Source: Micromonospora sp. RP3T
Lineage (GTDB): Bacteria > Actinomycetota > Actinomycetes > Mycobacteriales > Micromonosporaceae
Length of the DNA: 64,000 nt
Direction: 5' to 3'
Assembly: GCF_003027925.1 (NCBI RefSeq)
Contig: NZ_PYPS01000012.1
Coordinates: 62,001-126,000, forward strand
Shown: piece by piece, positions 14,700 to 23,561 of the stretch
Layout: each line of letters begins with the position of its first letter
Numbering within the stretch: position 1 is the stretch's first letter
Translations under genes and position numbers: made by a program
Notes under the pieces: model-generated
The model's input: only the letters and a program-made list of their open reading frames with translations
What the model was told of the DNA's origin: nothing
The model's database searches: none

Positions 14700-17324
14700 T
14701 CATCCCGCCGTGCGGGTGGGTCGGATCGGCCGGATGCTGTCCCGGATCAACGCGAACTGGTCCTCGGCGGCGGCCCAGTCGGCGTCCGAGGTGGTCAGGC
14801 CCAGCGTCCACCCGGCCTCCTCGCCGGGCAGCACCCGCAGCGCGTGCATGCGTTCGCCGTACGGCGCGTCCCAGCGGCACTCCCACTCCGCGCCGTCGCC
14901 GGCGGCGCCGAGCCGGACCTTGTCGTAGCCGGGCAGGCGGCCGGCGGAGGTGAGGTCCCGCTCGGCCGAGCGCAGCCGACCGACCGGATCGCCACCCGGG
15001 TACGGCTCGACGCCGAGGATGCGCCGGGTGGCCGGGTCCTGGAAGCAGGTGGTGTCGCCGGAGCGGAGTTGGAGCCACCCGTCGGGCAGGGCGATGTGGA
15101 AGCCGCCCGTGTCGGCGGGCCAGACCCAGCCGGCGGGCACGGTCACCGCCGGGTCGGCCGGCGGCGGGCCCTTCTGCACCGGCGTACCGGCCACGTCGGG
15201 GCGAATGCAGGGAAACGGCGGGGGCGGCGGCCCGCCCGGACCGTTGCCCGGCGGGGGCGGTCGCCCCCAGGGCTGGCCGGTCGGCGCGCCCTGGTCGTCA
15301 CCGTCCGGCTGATGCCGGTGGTCATCGTCGATGGCGAGGGCGGTGCCGACGCCGGCCAGCACCGCCAGCAACGCGGCCCCCGCGGCGAGCAGCCAGCGCC
15401 GGGTGGCCGCCCGGCGTCGGTCGCCATCGGCGGGGTAGTCCGGTGAGCCGATGCCGCCGGTCCCGGGCCGGTCGGCCCCGCCGGGCGGCAGGCCGCCGGA
15501 GGTGTTGCCACTGTCGCCGACCACGCCTGACGGCGCGTTTCCTCGCACGCGGTCGTCGTGGAGCGCGCCACTGCCGGTCAGGCGGCCGGCCGCCGGGTCG
15601 ACCGGGCCGGAGGTGACCGGGGGCGGGCTCGTCGTGGGGGCGCCGCCGAGCCCCGGCGTGTGCACCGGGCTGGCCGCGTCGGCGCGGGCGGCCGGCCCCT
15701 CCGGGCCGATGGGACTGCCCGGGTCCACGAAGCTGGTCAGGACCGTGGGCCCGAACCCGCCCACCGGCCGGTCGGGGGTGTCCCGGGCCCGGCTGCCGCT
15801 GTCCGGCTGCTCCGGCTCGCCCGAGCGGCGCTCCCGGTCGGACCGCGACTCCGGCTCGTCGTCGACCGGGCGTGCCCACTCGCTGCCCAGCGCCGCCCGG
15901 CTCCACGCCCGGGCCGCCGCGGCCGGCGGCATCAGGTCCGGGTAGGCCACTGTCGGTTGGACGGCGGGGTCCGCGTCGTCCGGAGCGGCAGCCGGGCCGG
16001 CGGGTGCTCGTCGAGGCGGACCGTCGGGCGGGTCCGGGCGGCCCGGCGCTGCGGCGTCCGGCTGCGCCCGCACCTCACCGGAGGTCGAGGGCGCCCCGGC
16101 CCGGCCGGTCGGACCCGTCCGCGGCGGCCCGACCCCACCGTCGGGCGGAGCCGGGGACCGGGTCCCGTTGGCCGGCGGGACGCTCCGGGTGCTCCCGTTC
16201 GCCGGTGGGGCACCGCCGCCGGTTCCGCTCGCCGGCGGCTCGGCCGGGTCGGACCGGGGCACCGGCGGGACGCCGATGCTGGAGCCACTCAGCGGTGGGA
16301 CGGTGGGGGCGGGCCGGGGGACCGGCGGGACGCCGATGTTGGAGCCACTCAGCGGTGGTACGGCCGGCCCGATCCCGGCCCCGCGCCCCGCTGCGGCCGC
16401 GCGCCTCGCTGCGGCGCCGCGCCCCGCTCCGGACTCTCGGCGGTCGGACGGGAGGGGCTGGTTGGGCACGGTCGGGGCGTCGATGGCCGGCCGGGGTGGG
16501 GCGTCGGTGACCGGCTCGGCGGCGTCGGCGAGCAGCCCGGCGACGTCGTCGTGACCGAGCCGGTGGCGCGGGTCGCGGCGCAGCAGCCCGACCAGCACCG
16601 GCATCAGCGGGCCGGCGTGCGGGGCCGGGTCCGGGGGCTGGCTGGCCAGCGCCGCCAGCGTCGCCATCGCGGTGCTGCGGGCGTACGGGGAGCGGCCCTC
16701 CACGGCGGCGTGCAGCGTGGCGCCGAGCGACCACAGATCGGCCTCGATGCTGGACACGCCGTCGGCGGCGCGCTCCGGCGCGACGTACTGCGGGGAGCCG
16801 AGCACCAGCCCGGGACGGGTCATGGCGCCGTCCCCACCCTCGAACACGGCCAGCCCGAAGTCGGTGAGCAGCACCCGGCCGTCCCGGGCCAGCAGCACGT
16901 TTGCGGGTTTCACGTCGCGGTGCAGCACACCGGCCTCGTGCGCGGCGCGCAGTGCGGCGTGCACCGCCATCCCGATCCCGGCGGCCCGTCGGGGCGGCAG
17001 CCGGCCGTCGGCCTCGATCAGCTCCTGCAACGACCGGGACGGGACGTACTCCATGATCAGCCACGGGTCGCCCTGGACCCGCACCACGTCGTAGACCCGG
17101 ACCACGTTGGGGTGGTTGAGCCGCGCGGCCGTGCGCGCCTCGCGCAGCGTCCGGGCACGCAGCTCGTCCCGCTCGTGCTCGGCCAGCCAGTTCGGTGGGA
17201 CGACCTGCTTCACCGCGACCTCGCGCTGGAGCTCCTCGTCCCGGGCGCGCCAGACCTGGCCCATCCCACCGCGGCCGACCAGCTCGATCAGGCGGTATCG
17301 TCCGGCGATCACCACGTCCCGCAC
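14700..17324 (-). CDS. Transmembrane Ser/Thr protein kinase (PknB-like kinase domain, Pro-rich linker, extracellular sensor)
   Basis: 874 residues. The kinase domain covers about 9-270: P-loop GRGGMGQV (17-24), catalytic Lys39, HRDVKPANVLL, DFGLAVF, APE-type PQYVAPERA. A long disordered linker of about 360 residues rich in Pro, Gly, Ser and Arg follows, then one membrane helix (about residues 637-660) and a C-terminal extracellular domain of about 200 residues with three Cys that does not match PASTA repeats. GTG at 17324 was chosen because GAGGAG is five bases upstream and the kinase fold starts at once. The linker holds a 60-base tandem repeat (16261-16366). Ligand and targets are unknown. 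Confidence 0.88.
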   Translation of the reverse strand: MRDVVIAGRYRLIELVGRGGMGQVWRARDEELQREVAVKQVVPPNWLAEHERDELRARTLREARTAARLNHPNVVRVYDVVRVQGDPWLIMEYVPSRSLQELIEADGRLPPRRAAGIGMAVHAALRAAHEAGVLHRDVKPANVLLARDGRVLLTDFGLAVFEGGDGAMTRPGLVLGSPQYVAPERAADGVSSIEADLWSLGATLHAAVEGRSPYARSTAMATLAALASQPPDPAPHAGPLMPVLVGLLRRDPRHRLGHDDVAGLLADAAEPVTDAPPRPAIDAPTVPNQPLPSDRRESGAGRGAAARRAAAAGRGAGIGPAVPPLSGSNIGVPPVPRPAPTVPPLSGSSIGVPPVPRSDPAEPPASGTGGGAPPANGSTRSVPPANGTRSPAPPDGGVGPPRTGPTGRAGAPSTSGEVRAQPDAAAPGRPDPPDGPPRRAPAGPAAAPDDADPAVQPTVAYPDLMPPAAAARAWSRAALGSEWARPVDDEPESRSDRERRSGEPEQPDSGSRARDTPDRPVGGFGPTVLTSFVDPGSPIGPEGPAARADAASPVHTPGLGGAPTTSPPPVTSGPVDPAAGRLTGSGALHDDRVRGNAPSGVVGDSGNTSGGLPPGGADRPGTGGIGSPDYPADGDRRRAATRRWLLAAGAALLAVLAGVGTALAIDDDHRHQPDGDDQGAPTGQPWGRPPPPGNGPGGPPPPPFPCIRPDVAGTPVQKGPPPADPAVTVPAGWVWPADTGGFHIALPDGWLQLRSGDTTCFQDPATRRILGVEPYPGGDPVGRLRSAERDLTSAGRLPGYDKVRLGAAGDGAEWECRWDAPYGERMHALRVLPGEEAGWTLGLTTSDADWAAAEDQFALIRDSIRPIRPTRTAG
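16261..16366 (-). repeat. 60-base tandem repeat inside the kinase linker
   Basis: 16261-16320 and 16321-16366 align at 44 of 46 positions with a period of exactly 60 bases. The period keeps the frame and encodes a repeated PPLSGSxIGVPPVPR unit of 20 residues in the disordered linker, with a more degenerate third copy upstream in the protein order. Copy number may vary between strains. Confidence 0.75.
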
Positions 17325-17400
17325 CGCACTCCTCACCGCTGGTCGTGGTCCACAATAGCCAACGGATCGGACGGTACCTATCCCGTCCGGGCGGGTCGCC

Positions 17401-18726
17401 TCAGCTCGCCGCTCCGGCCAGCAGATTTCCTTCCGGAATCGCGACCACGGACCGGCCCCCGGCCAGCATCGCGGCGGCACGTCGGGTCTGGAACGTGTGG
17501 TGCTCCCGCCGGGCGGCGGCGTAGCTGGCGGCGGTGCGGGCCGCGATGGCCGACCAGGCGTACTGCCGGGACACCATGGCGCGCGCCTTGCGTGCCACCC
17601 GGCGGGCGAAGACCTCGTCGCCGAGCAGCCGGTCGACGGCGCCGGCCAGCGCGTCCGGGTCGCCGTGCGGGAACGTCACCCCGGTCACGCCGGGCTCGAC
17701 GATCTCGGCCAACCCGCCGGTCCGCGCCACCGCGAGCGGCGCGCCGGCCGCGGCCGCCTCCAGGGCGATCATGCCGAACGGCTCGTAGAGGCTGGGGATC
17801 ACGGTGGCGTCGGTGGCGGCGAGCACCGCGGGGAGCTGGGTGGCGTCCAGGAAGCCGGCGAACCGTACGGTGTCGCCGAGGCGCAGCCGGTGCGCCTGGT
17901 CGACCAGCTCGTCCCGGTACGGCCCGTCCCCGGCGATCACCACCCGCAGGCCGGGGTGCCGGTCGGCCAGGCGGGGCACGGCGTGCACCAGGTGCTGCAC
18001 CCCCTTCTCGTAGACCAGCCGGCCGGCGTACCCGACCAGTGGCCCGTCGCCGGCGAAGCGGGCGCGGGCGGCGGCGACCGCCTGCGGGCGGGCCCGCCAG
18101 GCGCGGTCGTCCACGCCGTTGGCCACCACGTCGATCCGGCCGGTCGGCAGCTCGAACAGCCGGGCCACCTGGTCGCGCATGTAGCCGGAGCAGGCGATCA
18201 CCCGCGCGGAGGCGTTGCTCAGCCAGTGCTCGACGCCGTGGATGGTGCGGTTCATCTCCTCGGGCAGCCAGCCCTGGTGCCGGCCCGCCTCGGTGGCGTG
18301 GATGGTGGTCACCAGCGGCACGTCCAGGTGCTCGGCCAGCGTGATCGCGGTGTGCGCGACCAGCCAGTCGTGGGCGTGGATCACGTCGTACGCGCCGGAC
18401 TCGGCGGCGCGCAGCGCGGCCCGGGTGAGCGTGTGGTTGAACGCCATGGTCCAGGCCAGCAGCGACCCGGTGGCGAGCGGGAAGCGGACCGGGTCCTCGG
18501 CGGCACGCAGCACCCGCACGCCGTCGGCGTACTCCTCCAGCGGCGCGCCCTCGGCGTGCCGGGTGACCACGGTGACCTCGTGCCCGGCGGCGGCCAGGGC
18601 GACGGAGAGCGCGTGCACGTGGCGGCCGAGGCCACCGACGAGCACGGGCGGGTACTCCCAGGAGAGCAGCAGCACCCGCAGGCGCCGGGCGGGCTGGATG
18701 TCGATCACTTCGGCGTCAGCTGACAC
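17401..18726 (-). CDS. GT4-family glycosyltransferase, probable glycogen/alpha-glucan synthase
   Basis: 441 residues with the GT-B fold. The N-terminal domain begins LRVLLLSWEYPPVLVGGLGRH; the GGLGRHV loop binds the sugar nucleotide phosphate. In the C-terminal domain GYAGRLVYEKGVQ, the acceptor/nucleotide part SLYEPFGMIALEAAAAG (EX7E motif) and ARTGGLAEIV are clear. Actinobacterial GT4 glycogen synthases (GlgA/GlgM type) have this form. The neighbour upstream is a GH133 debranching enzyme, supporting an alpha-glucan role. GTG at 18726 follows AAGGGGG by about five bases. Confidence 0.8.
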   Translation of the reverse strand: MSADAEVIDIQPARRLRVLLLSWEYPPVLVGGLGRHVHALSVALAAAGHEVTVVTRHAEGAPLEEYADGVRVLRAAEDPVRFPLATGSLLAWTMAFNHTLTRAALRAAESGAYDVIHAHDWLVAHTAITLAEHLDVPLVTTIHATEAGRHQGWLPEEMNRTIHGVEHWLSNASARVIACSGYMRDQVARLFELPTGRIDVVANGVDDRAWRARPQAVAAARARFAGDGPLVGYAGRLVYEKGVQHLVHAVPRLADRHPGLRVVIAGDGPYRDELVDQAHRLRLGDTVRFAGFLDATQLPAVLAATDATVIPSLYEPFGMIALEAAAAGAPLAVARTGGLAEIVEPGVTGVTFPHGDPDALAGAVDRLLGDEVFARRVARKARAMVSRQYAWSAIAARTAASYAAARREHHTFQTRRAAAMLAGGRSVVAIPEGNLLAGAAS

Positions 18727-18848
18727 GCGGCCCCCTTGGAGTTGTGGACGTCCCCGGACCGTCGGCGCGGGCGCCGGCGGGGTCGCGACCCATCCTGCCC
18801 AGGGGTCGCTAACCGGCGGAGACGCGCCGGTTGCCGGTCTGTAACGCG

Positions 18849-20792
18849 TTACCGGCGCATCCGCCGCGCGCGCAGCAGCTCCGCCACCGACCAGGCCTGG
18901 AACGGGCAGCCGGTGGCGGTGTGCGGGGCCGCGCCGTCGGCGGTCTCGCTCACCGAACCCAGGCCGTCCTCGACCAGGTGCCCGTCCAGCCCGACCAGCA
19001 GGTCCGCGGTGGGCAGGCCCGCCTTCCGGTACGCGTCGAGCAGCGGCCCGGTCAACCACGGCCAGACCGTGCCCTGGTGGTAGCCGGCGTCCCGCTCGGC
19101 CGGGCCGCCCCGGTGCCGGTGGGTGAAGCCGGGGGAGTCGGGGGCGAGACTGCGCGGCCCGAGCGGGGTGAACAACGCCTCGGTGAGCCGGCGCAGCGTG
19201 GCCTCGTCCGGCTCCAGCGGCGCGAACGGCAGCGACCAGGCGAGGAGCTGGTTGGGGCGCAGCAGGTCGTCGTCGTGGTGCGGGGCGCCGCCGAGCGGGT
19301 ACGCGGGCGCCGGCGCGTCCACCACGTCGTGCAGCCAGCCGGCCGGCGCGGGGAAGCGGTCGCGGAACGACGTGGTGGCCCGGGAGTGCAGCGTCCACAG
19401 CGCGCCGGCGTCCCGGCCGGCCAGCTCGGTCAACTCGGCGAGCCCGGCCAGCCCGTTGATCCACAACGCGTTCACCTCGACCGGCTTGCCGGTACGCGGG
19501 GTCACCGGCACCCCGTACACACGGGCGTCCATCCAGGTGAGCGCCACGTCCGGCGGACCGCCCTGGGTGAGCAGCCCGTCGGCCGGGTCGACGCCGATGC
19601 CGTAGCGGGTGCCGGCGACGTGCGCCTCGACCACGCCGTGCAGCGCGGGCAGCAACTCGTCGCCGAGGTCGGTGTCGCCGGTGACCGTGACGTGCCGGCT
19701 CACCGCGTGCAGGAACCAGAGCGTGGCGTCGACCGTGTTGTGCTCGACCCGACCGGTGTCGGCGGTGTTCGCCAACATGCCCTCGCTCAGCGTGCCCGCG
19801 TACGCGCGCAGCAGCTCCCGGCCCTCGTCGGCCCGGTTGGCGCTGAGGAACAACCCCTCGTAGGAGATCATCGTGTCCCGCGACCAGGCGCCGAACCAGG
19901 GGTAGCCGGCCACCACGTCCGGGCCGGTGGCGGTGCGGACCACGAACGCGTCGGCGGCCAGCGCCAGCGTCGCCTCGACCGCGTCGGCGGGCTTCGCGGC
20001 GGCCACCACCGCCCGGCTGCGCCGCCGGGCCGCCTCGACCACGGCGGTCGCCGGTGGCGGCTCCTCGGCGAGGTCGTCCGCCCAGGCCAGCACCGTCACC
20101 GTCGCGCCGGGCTCGTCGAGCGCGCCGGAGAACCGACCCGCGTACCACAGATCCTCGTCGGGATTCAGGCCGCGGGCGGCCTCCGCCCGGTGGTGGACGC
20201 CGAGCCACCACTGGCCCTCCGGCGTCCAGTCCGGCCCGGCGAGCCGGAACGCGCCGTCGACCACCGCGCCGCCGGCCACCGGCTCCAGCCGGGGGACCGG
20301 ACCGTCGGCCCGTCGCTCGCCGTGCGCGTCCCGCCAGGTGCAGGCCGCGGCCAGGTCCAGCCGGACCGGGCCGCCGGAGACCAGCCGGTGGACCACGGCG
20401 ACGCAGGACCGGCCGTACGTCATGGCGACTTCCCGCTCGATCACCACGTCGCCGATGCGCCACCGCCAGCGCGGCACCCCGTCGGTGAGGTCGAAGCGTT
20501 CCAGCAACTCGAAGCCGCGCGGGTCGACCACGCCGGAGTTCCACTCGTGCGCGCCGAGCCGGACCTGGCGACCGGACGGCAGCGTCACCGCCGGGTCGAG
20601 GCTCACGAGTCCCACTTTGCGGGACGCCGGTGTCTGGCCGGGCACCACCAGCAGACCGTGGTACCGCCGGGTGCGCAGCCCGGCCACGGTGCCCGTGGCG
20701 TAGCCGCCGCGCCCGTCCGTGACCAGCCATTCCCGCTCGGCGGAGGCGGACAGCGTCCCGCAGAGCTGCGGGCCGAAACGGATGTCGATCAA
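18849..20792 (-). CDS. Glycogen debranching enzyme (amylo-alpha-1,6-glucosidase, GH133-like)
   Basis: 647 residues. The N-terminal beta-sandwich (residues about 5-250) opens with REWLVTDGRGGYATGTVAG and RRYHGLLV, typical of the glycogen debranching N-terminal domain. The C-terminal alpha/alpha barrel contains YPWFGAWSRDTMISYEGL, GIGVDPADGLLTQGG, NALWINGLAGLAEL and the closing GTVWPWLTGP, the landmarks of GH133. It would hydrolyse alpha-1,6 branch points of glycogen. TTG at 20792 follows GGAGGA closely and is the only suitable start before the conserved region. It is divergent from the GH63-like gene with 42 bases between start codons, leaving very little room for two separate promoters. Confidence 0.83.
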   Translation of the reverse strand: MIDIRFGPQLCGTLSASAEREWLVTDGRGGYATGTVAGLRTRRYHGLLVVPGQTPASRKVGLVSLDPAVTLPSGRQVRLGAHEWNSGVVDPRGFELLERFDLTDGVPRWRWRIGDVVIEREVAMTYGRSCVAVVHRLVSGGPVRLDLAAACTWRDAHGERRADGPVPRLEPVAGGAVVDGAFRLAGPDWTPEGQWWLGVHHRAEAARGLNPDEDLWYAGRFSGALDEPGATVTVLAWADDLAEEPPPATAVVEAARRRSRAVVAAAKPADAVEATLALAADAFVVRTATGPDVVAGYPWFGAWSRDTMISYEGLFLSANRADEGRELLRAYAGTLSEGMLANTADTGRVEHNTVDATLWFLHAVSRHVTVTGDTDLGDELLPALHGVVEAHVAGTRYGIGVDPADGLLTQGGPPDVALTWMDARVYGVPVTPRTGKPVEVNALWINGLAGLAELTELAGRDAGALWTLHSRATTSFRDRFPAPAGWLHDVVDAPAPAYPLGGAPHHDDDLLRPNQLLAWSLPFAPLEPDEATLRRLTEALFTPLGPRSLAPDSPGFTHRHRGGPAERDAGYHQGTVWPWLTGPLLDAYRKAGLPTADLLVGLDGHLVEDGLGSVSETADGAAPHTATGCPFQAWSVAELLRARRMRR

Positions 20793-20834
20793 CTTTCCTC
20801 CACCGGCAGCGAGGTGTGACAGGCCACGACGACA

Positions 20835-23537
20835 ATGGCCGCTGTGGAGAAGTACTCCGGCGGCGTCGAAGATGTGCGGGTGATCACCGACCGCCCGACC
20901 TCCGCGACCCCCGACCCCGAGCGGCACCGGCTCGCCCAGGCCGATGCCGGGGAGCAGGACTGGCGCGCATGGGGCCCCTATCTGTCCGAACGGGCGTGGG
21001 GGACGGTACGGGAGGACTACAGCGAGCACGGCACGGCCTGGGACTACTTTCCCCACGATCATGCGCGGTCCCGAGCCTACCGGTGGAACGAGGACGGCAT
21101 GGCGGGCGTCTGCGACGACCGGCAGACGTTCTGCTTCGCGCTGGCGCTGTGGAACGGACGCGATCCGATCCTCAAGGAACGGATGTTCGGCCTCGGCGGC
21201 GACGGCGGCAACCACGGCGAGGACGCCAAGGACTACTGGTGGTATCTGGACAGCACGCCGACGCACTCCTGGATGCGCTGGCGGTACCACTACCCGCAGG
21301 CCGCCTTCCCGTACGACGAGCTGGTCGCGGTGAACGCGCTGCGCGGCCGGGACGACACCGAGTACGAGCTGGTGGACACCGGCATCTTCGACGACGACCG
21401 GTACTGGGCGGTGACCGTCGACTACGCCAAGGCGTCCCCGACCGACATGTGCATCCTGGTCACCGTGGCGAACCGGGGCGAGGAGGACGCCACCCTGCAC
21501 GTGCTGCCCACGCTCTGGTTCCGTAACACCTGGGCGTGGGGCCTGCCGGGCGCCGACCGGGTCCCCGAGCTGCGCGGCACCGGTTCCCGGCTGGTCGGCG
21601 AGCACTGGGTGCTCGGCCAGCTGCTGCTGGAGGGCGACGGCGACCCGACGCCGCTGTTGTGCGACAACGAGAGCAACGCCGAACGGCTGTGGGGGCTGCG
21701 CGGACGGTCGGCGTACCCGAAGGACGGGATCAACGACCACGTGGTGGCCGGCGCCGCCACCGTCAACCCGGACCGGGTCGGCACCAAGGGCGCGCTGCAC
21801 TACGTGCTGGACGTGCCGGCCGGCGAGCAGCGGCGGATCCGGCTGCGGCTGACCCGCACCGCGCCGCCCCCGGCGGGCGACCCGCCCGCCCCGGCCGACC
21901 TGGGCGACGGGTTCGACACCGTGCTCTGGGCCCGGCGCGCCGAGGCGAACCGGTTCTTCGACAGCGTCATCCCGGCCGCGGCGACCGCCGACGAGGCGCT
22001 CGTCGCCCGCCAGGCCATCGCCGGGCTGATGTGGGGCAAGCAGTTCTACCACTTCGACGTCAAGCGGTGGCTGGAGGGCGATCCGGGCTCGGCGCCGCCG
22101 CCGGCCGGCCGCCGGCACGGGCGCAACAGCGCCTGGTGGCACATGACCAGCTTCGACGTGTTCTCCATGCCGGACCCGTGGGAATATCCCTGGTACGCGG
22201 CCTGGGACCTGGCCTTCCACTGCGTCACCATCGCCCGGGTCGACCCCGGGTTCGCCAAGGAGCAGATCCTGCTCCTGCTCCGCGAGTGGTACCTGCACCC
22301 GAACGGGCAGATCCCGGCGTACGAGTGGGCGTTCGGCGACGTGAACCCGCCGGTGCACGCCTGGGCCGCGCTGAAGGTCTTCGAGATCGACGGCGCCCGG
22401 GACCACGACTTCCTCGCCCGGGTGATGCAGAAGCTGCTGCTCAACTTCACCTGGTGGGTCAACCGCAAGGACACCGGCGGCAACAACGTGTTCGAGGGCG
22501 GCTTCCTCGGGCTGGACAACGTCGGCCCGTTCGACCGCTCGGCCGCGCTGCCGGTGGCCGGCACGCTGGAGCAGTCCGACGGCACCGGCTGGATGGCCAT
22601 GTACGCGCTCAACCTGCTCGACATGGCCATCGTGCTGGCCGAGCACGACCGCGCGTACGTGGACACCGCGACGAAGTTCTTCGAGCACTTCGCGTACATC
22701 GCCGCGGCGGCGTACTCCCAGGGGCTCTGGGACGCCGAGGACGCGTTCTTCTACGACGTGCTGCGGCTGGCCGACGGCACGCAGGTGCCGCTGAAGGTCC
22801 GCTCGGTGGTCGGGCTGCTGCCGCTGGCCGCGGTCACCCGGCTCACCACGCGCACCATGCGCCGCCTGCCCGAGCTGAGCGCCCGGCTGCGCTGGTTCCT
22901 CACCAACCGCCCCGAGTACGCGGACGTGATCGGCGCCCGCCGGCTCGGCCCGGACGGCACCCAGCAGCGGCTGCTGTCCATGGTCGGCCCGGAGCAGGTG
23001 GTGCGGCTGCTGGCCCGGATGCTCGACACCGACGAGTTCCTCTCCGAGTACGGCCTGCGCACGCTGTCCCGCGCCCACCTGGACAAGCCGTTCACGGTCA
23101 CGCTCGGCGGGCAGGAGTTCAGCGTCGGCTACGAGCCGGCCGAGTCGACGAGCGGCCTGTTCGGCGGCAACTCGAACTGGCGCGGCCCGATCTGGATGCC
23201 GACGAACTTCCTGCTGATCACCGCGCTGCGCGACCACGCCGCGTTCTTCGGCGACAACCTGCAGGTCGAGTACCCGACCCGGTCGGGGGTCAAGCGGACG
23301 CTGGACGAGATCGCCGACGACCTGTCGGCGCGGCTGATCTCGCTGTTCACCCGGGACGGGTGGGGGCGGCGACCGATCTACGGCGCGGCGCAGCTGTTCC
23401 AGACGCACCCGGACTGGCGGGACCTGATCTGCTTTCCGGAGTACTTCCACGGCGACAACGGCGCGGGGCTCGGCGCGTGGCACCAGACCGGGTGGACGGC
23501 GCTGGTCGCCGACCTGATCCTCACGCTGCGCCGCTGA
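20835..23537 (+). CDS. GH63/MGH1-like glucosidase
   Basis: 900-residue cytoplasmic glycoside hydrolase. YLSERAWGTVREDYSEHG near residue 50 and SRAYRWNEDGMAGVCDD near 75 are characteristic of a bacterial group related to GH63 mannosylglycerate/alpha-glucosidases. The (alpha/alpha)6 barrel from about residue 370 includes MWGKQFYHFDVKRWLEGDP, WYAAWDLAFHCV, NWRGPIWMPTNFLL and EYFHGDNGAGLGAWHQTGW. It has no signal peptide. The head-to-head pairing with a debranching enzyme suggests it acts on alpha-glucan breakdown products. Start: ATG at 20835 is used; GTG codons at 20844 and 20874 are possible. Confidence 0.8.
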   Translation: MAAVEKYSGGVEDVRVITDRPTSATPDPERHRLAQADAGEQDWRAWGPYLSERAWGTVREDYSEHGTAWDYFPHDHARSRAYRWNEDGMAGVCDDRQTFCFALALWNGRDPILKERMFGLGGDGGNHGEDAKDYWWYLDSTPTHSWMRWRYHYPQAAFPYDELVAVNALRGRDDTEYELVDTGIFDDDRYWAVTVDYAKASPTDMCILVTVANRGEEDATLHVLPTLWFRNTWAWGLPGADRVPELRGTGSRLVGEHWVLGQLLLEGDGDPTPLLCDNESNAERLWGLRGRSAYPKDGINDHVVAGAATVNPDRVGTKGALHYVLDVPAGEQRRIRLRLTRTAPPPAGDPPAPADLGDGFDTVLWARRAEANRFFDSVIPAAATADEALVARQAIAGLMWGKQFYHFDVKRWLEGDPGSAPPPAGRRHGRNSAWWHMTSFDVFSMPDPWEYPWYAAWDLAFHCVTIARVDPGFAKEQILLLLREWYLHPNGQIPAYEWAFGDVNPPVHAWAALKVFEIDGARDHDFLARVMQKLLLNFTWWVNRKDTGGNNVFEGGFLGLDNVGPFDRSAALPVAGTLEQSDGTGWMAMYALNLLDMAIVLAEHDRAYVDTATKFFEHFAYIAAAAYSQGLWDAEDAFFYDVLRLADGTQVPLKVRSVVGLLPLAAVTRLTTRTMRRLPELSARLRWFLTNRPEYADVIGARRLGPDGTQQRLLSMVGPEQVVRLLARMLDTDEFLSEYGLRTLSRAHLDKPFTVTLGGQEFSVGYEPAESTSGLFGGNSNWRGPIWMPTNFLLITALRDHAAFFGDNLQVEYPTRSGVKRTLDEIADDLSARLISLFTRDGWGRRPIYGAAQLFQTHPDWRDLICFPEYFHGDNGAGLGAWHQTGWTALVADLILTLRR

Positions 23538-23561
23538 GCCCGCGCCGTTGTCCCGGCCCGG

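Noticed and set aside
18849..23483. One very long leftward frame that would join the debranching enzyme to sequence antisense to the GH63-like gene.
   Set aside because: The debranching family starts at about 20792 with a ribosome site; the upstream extension is only the antisense of another gene.
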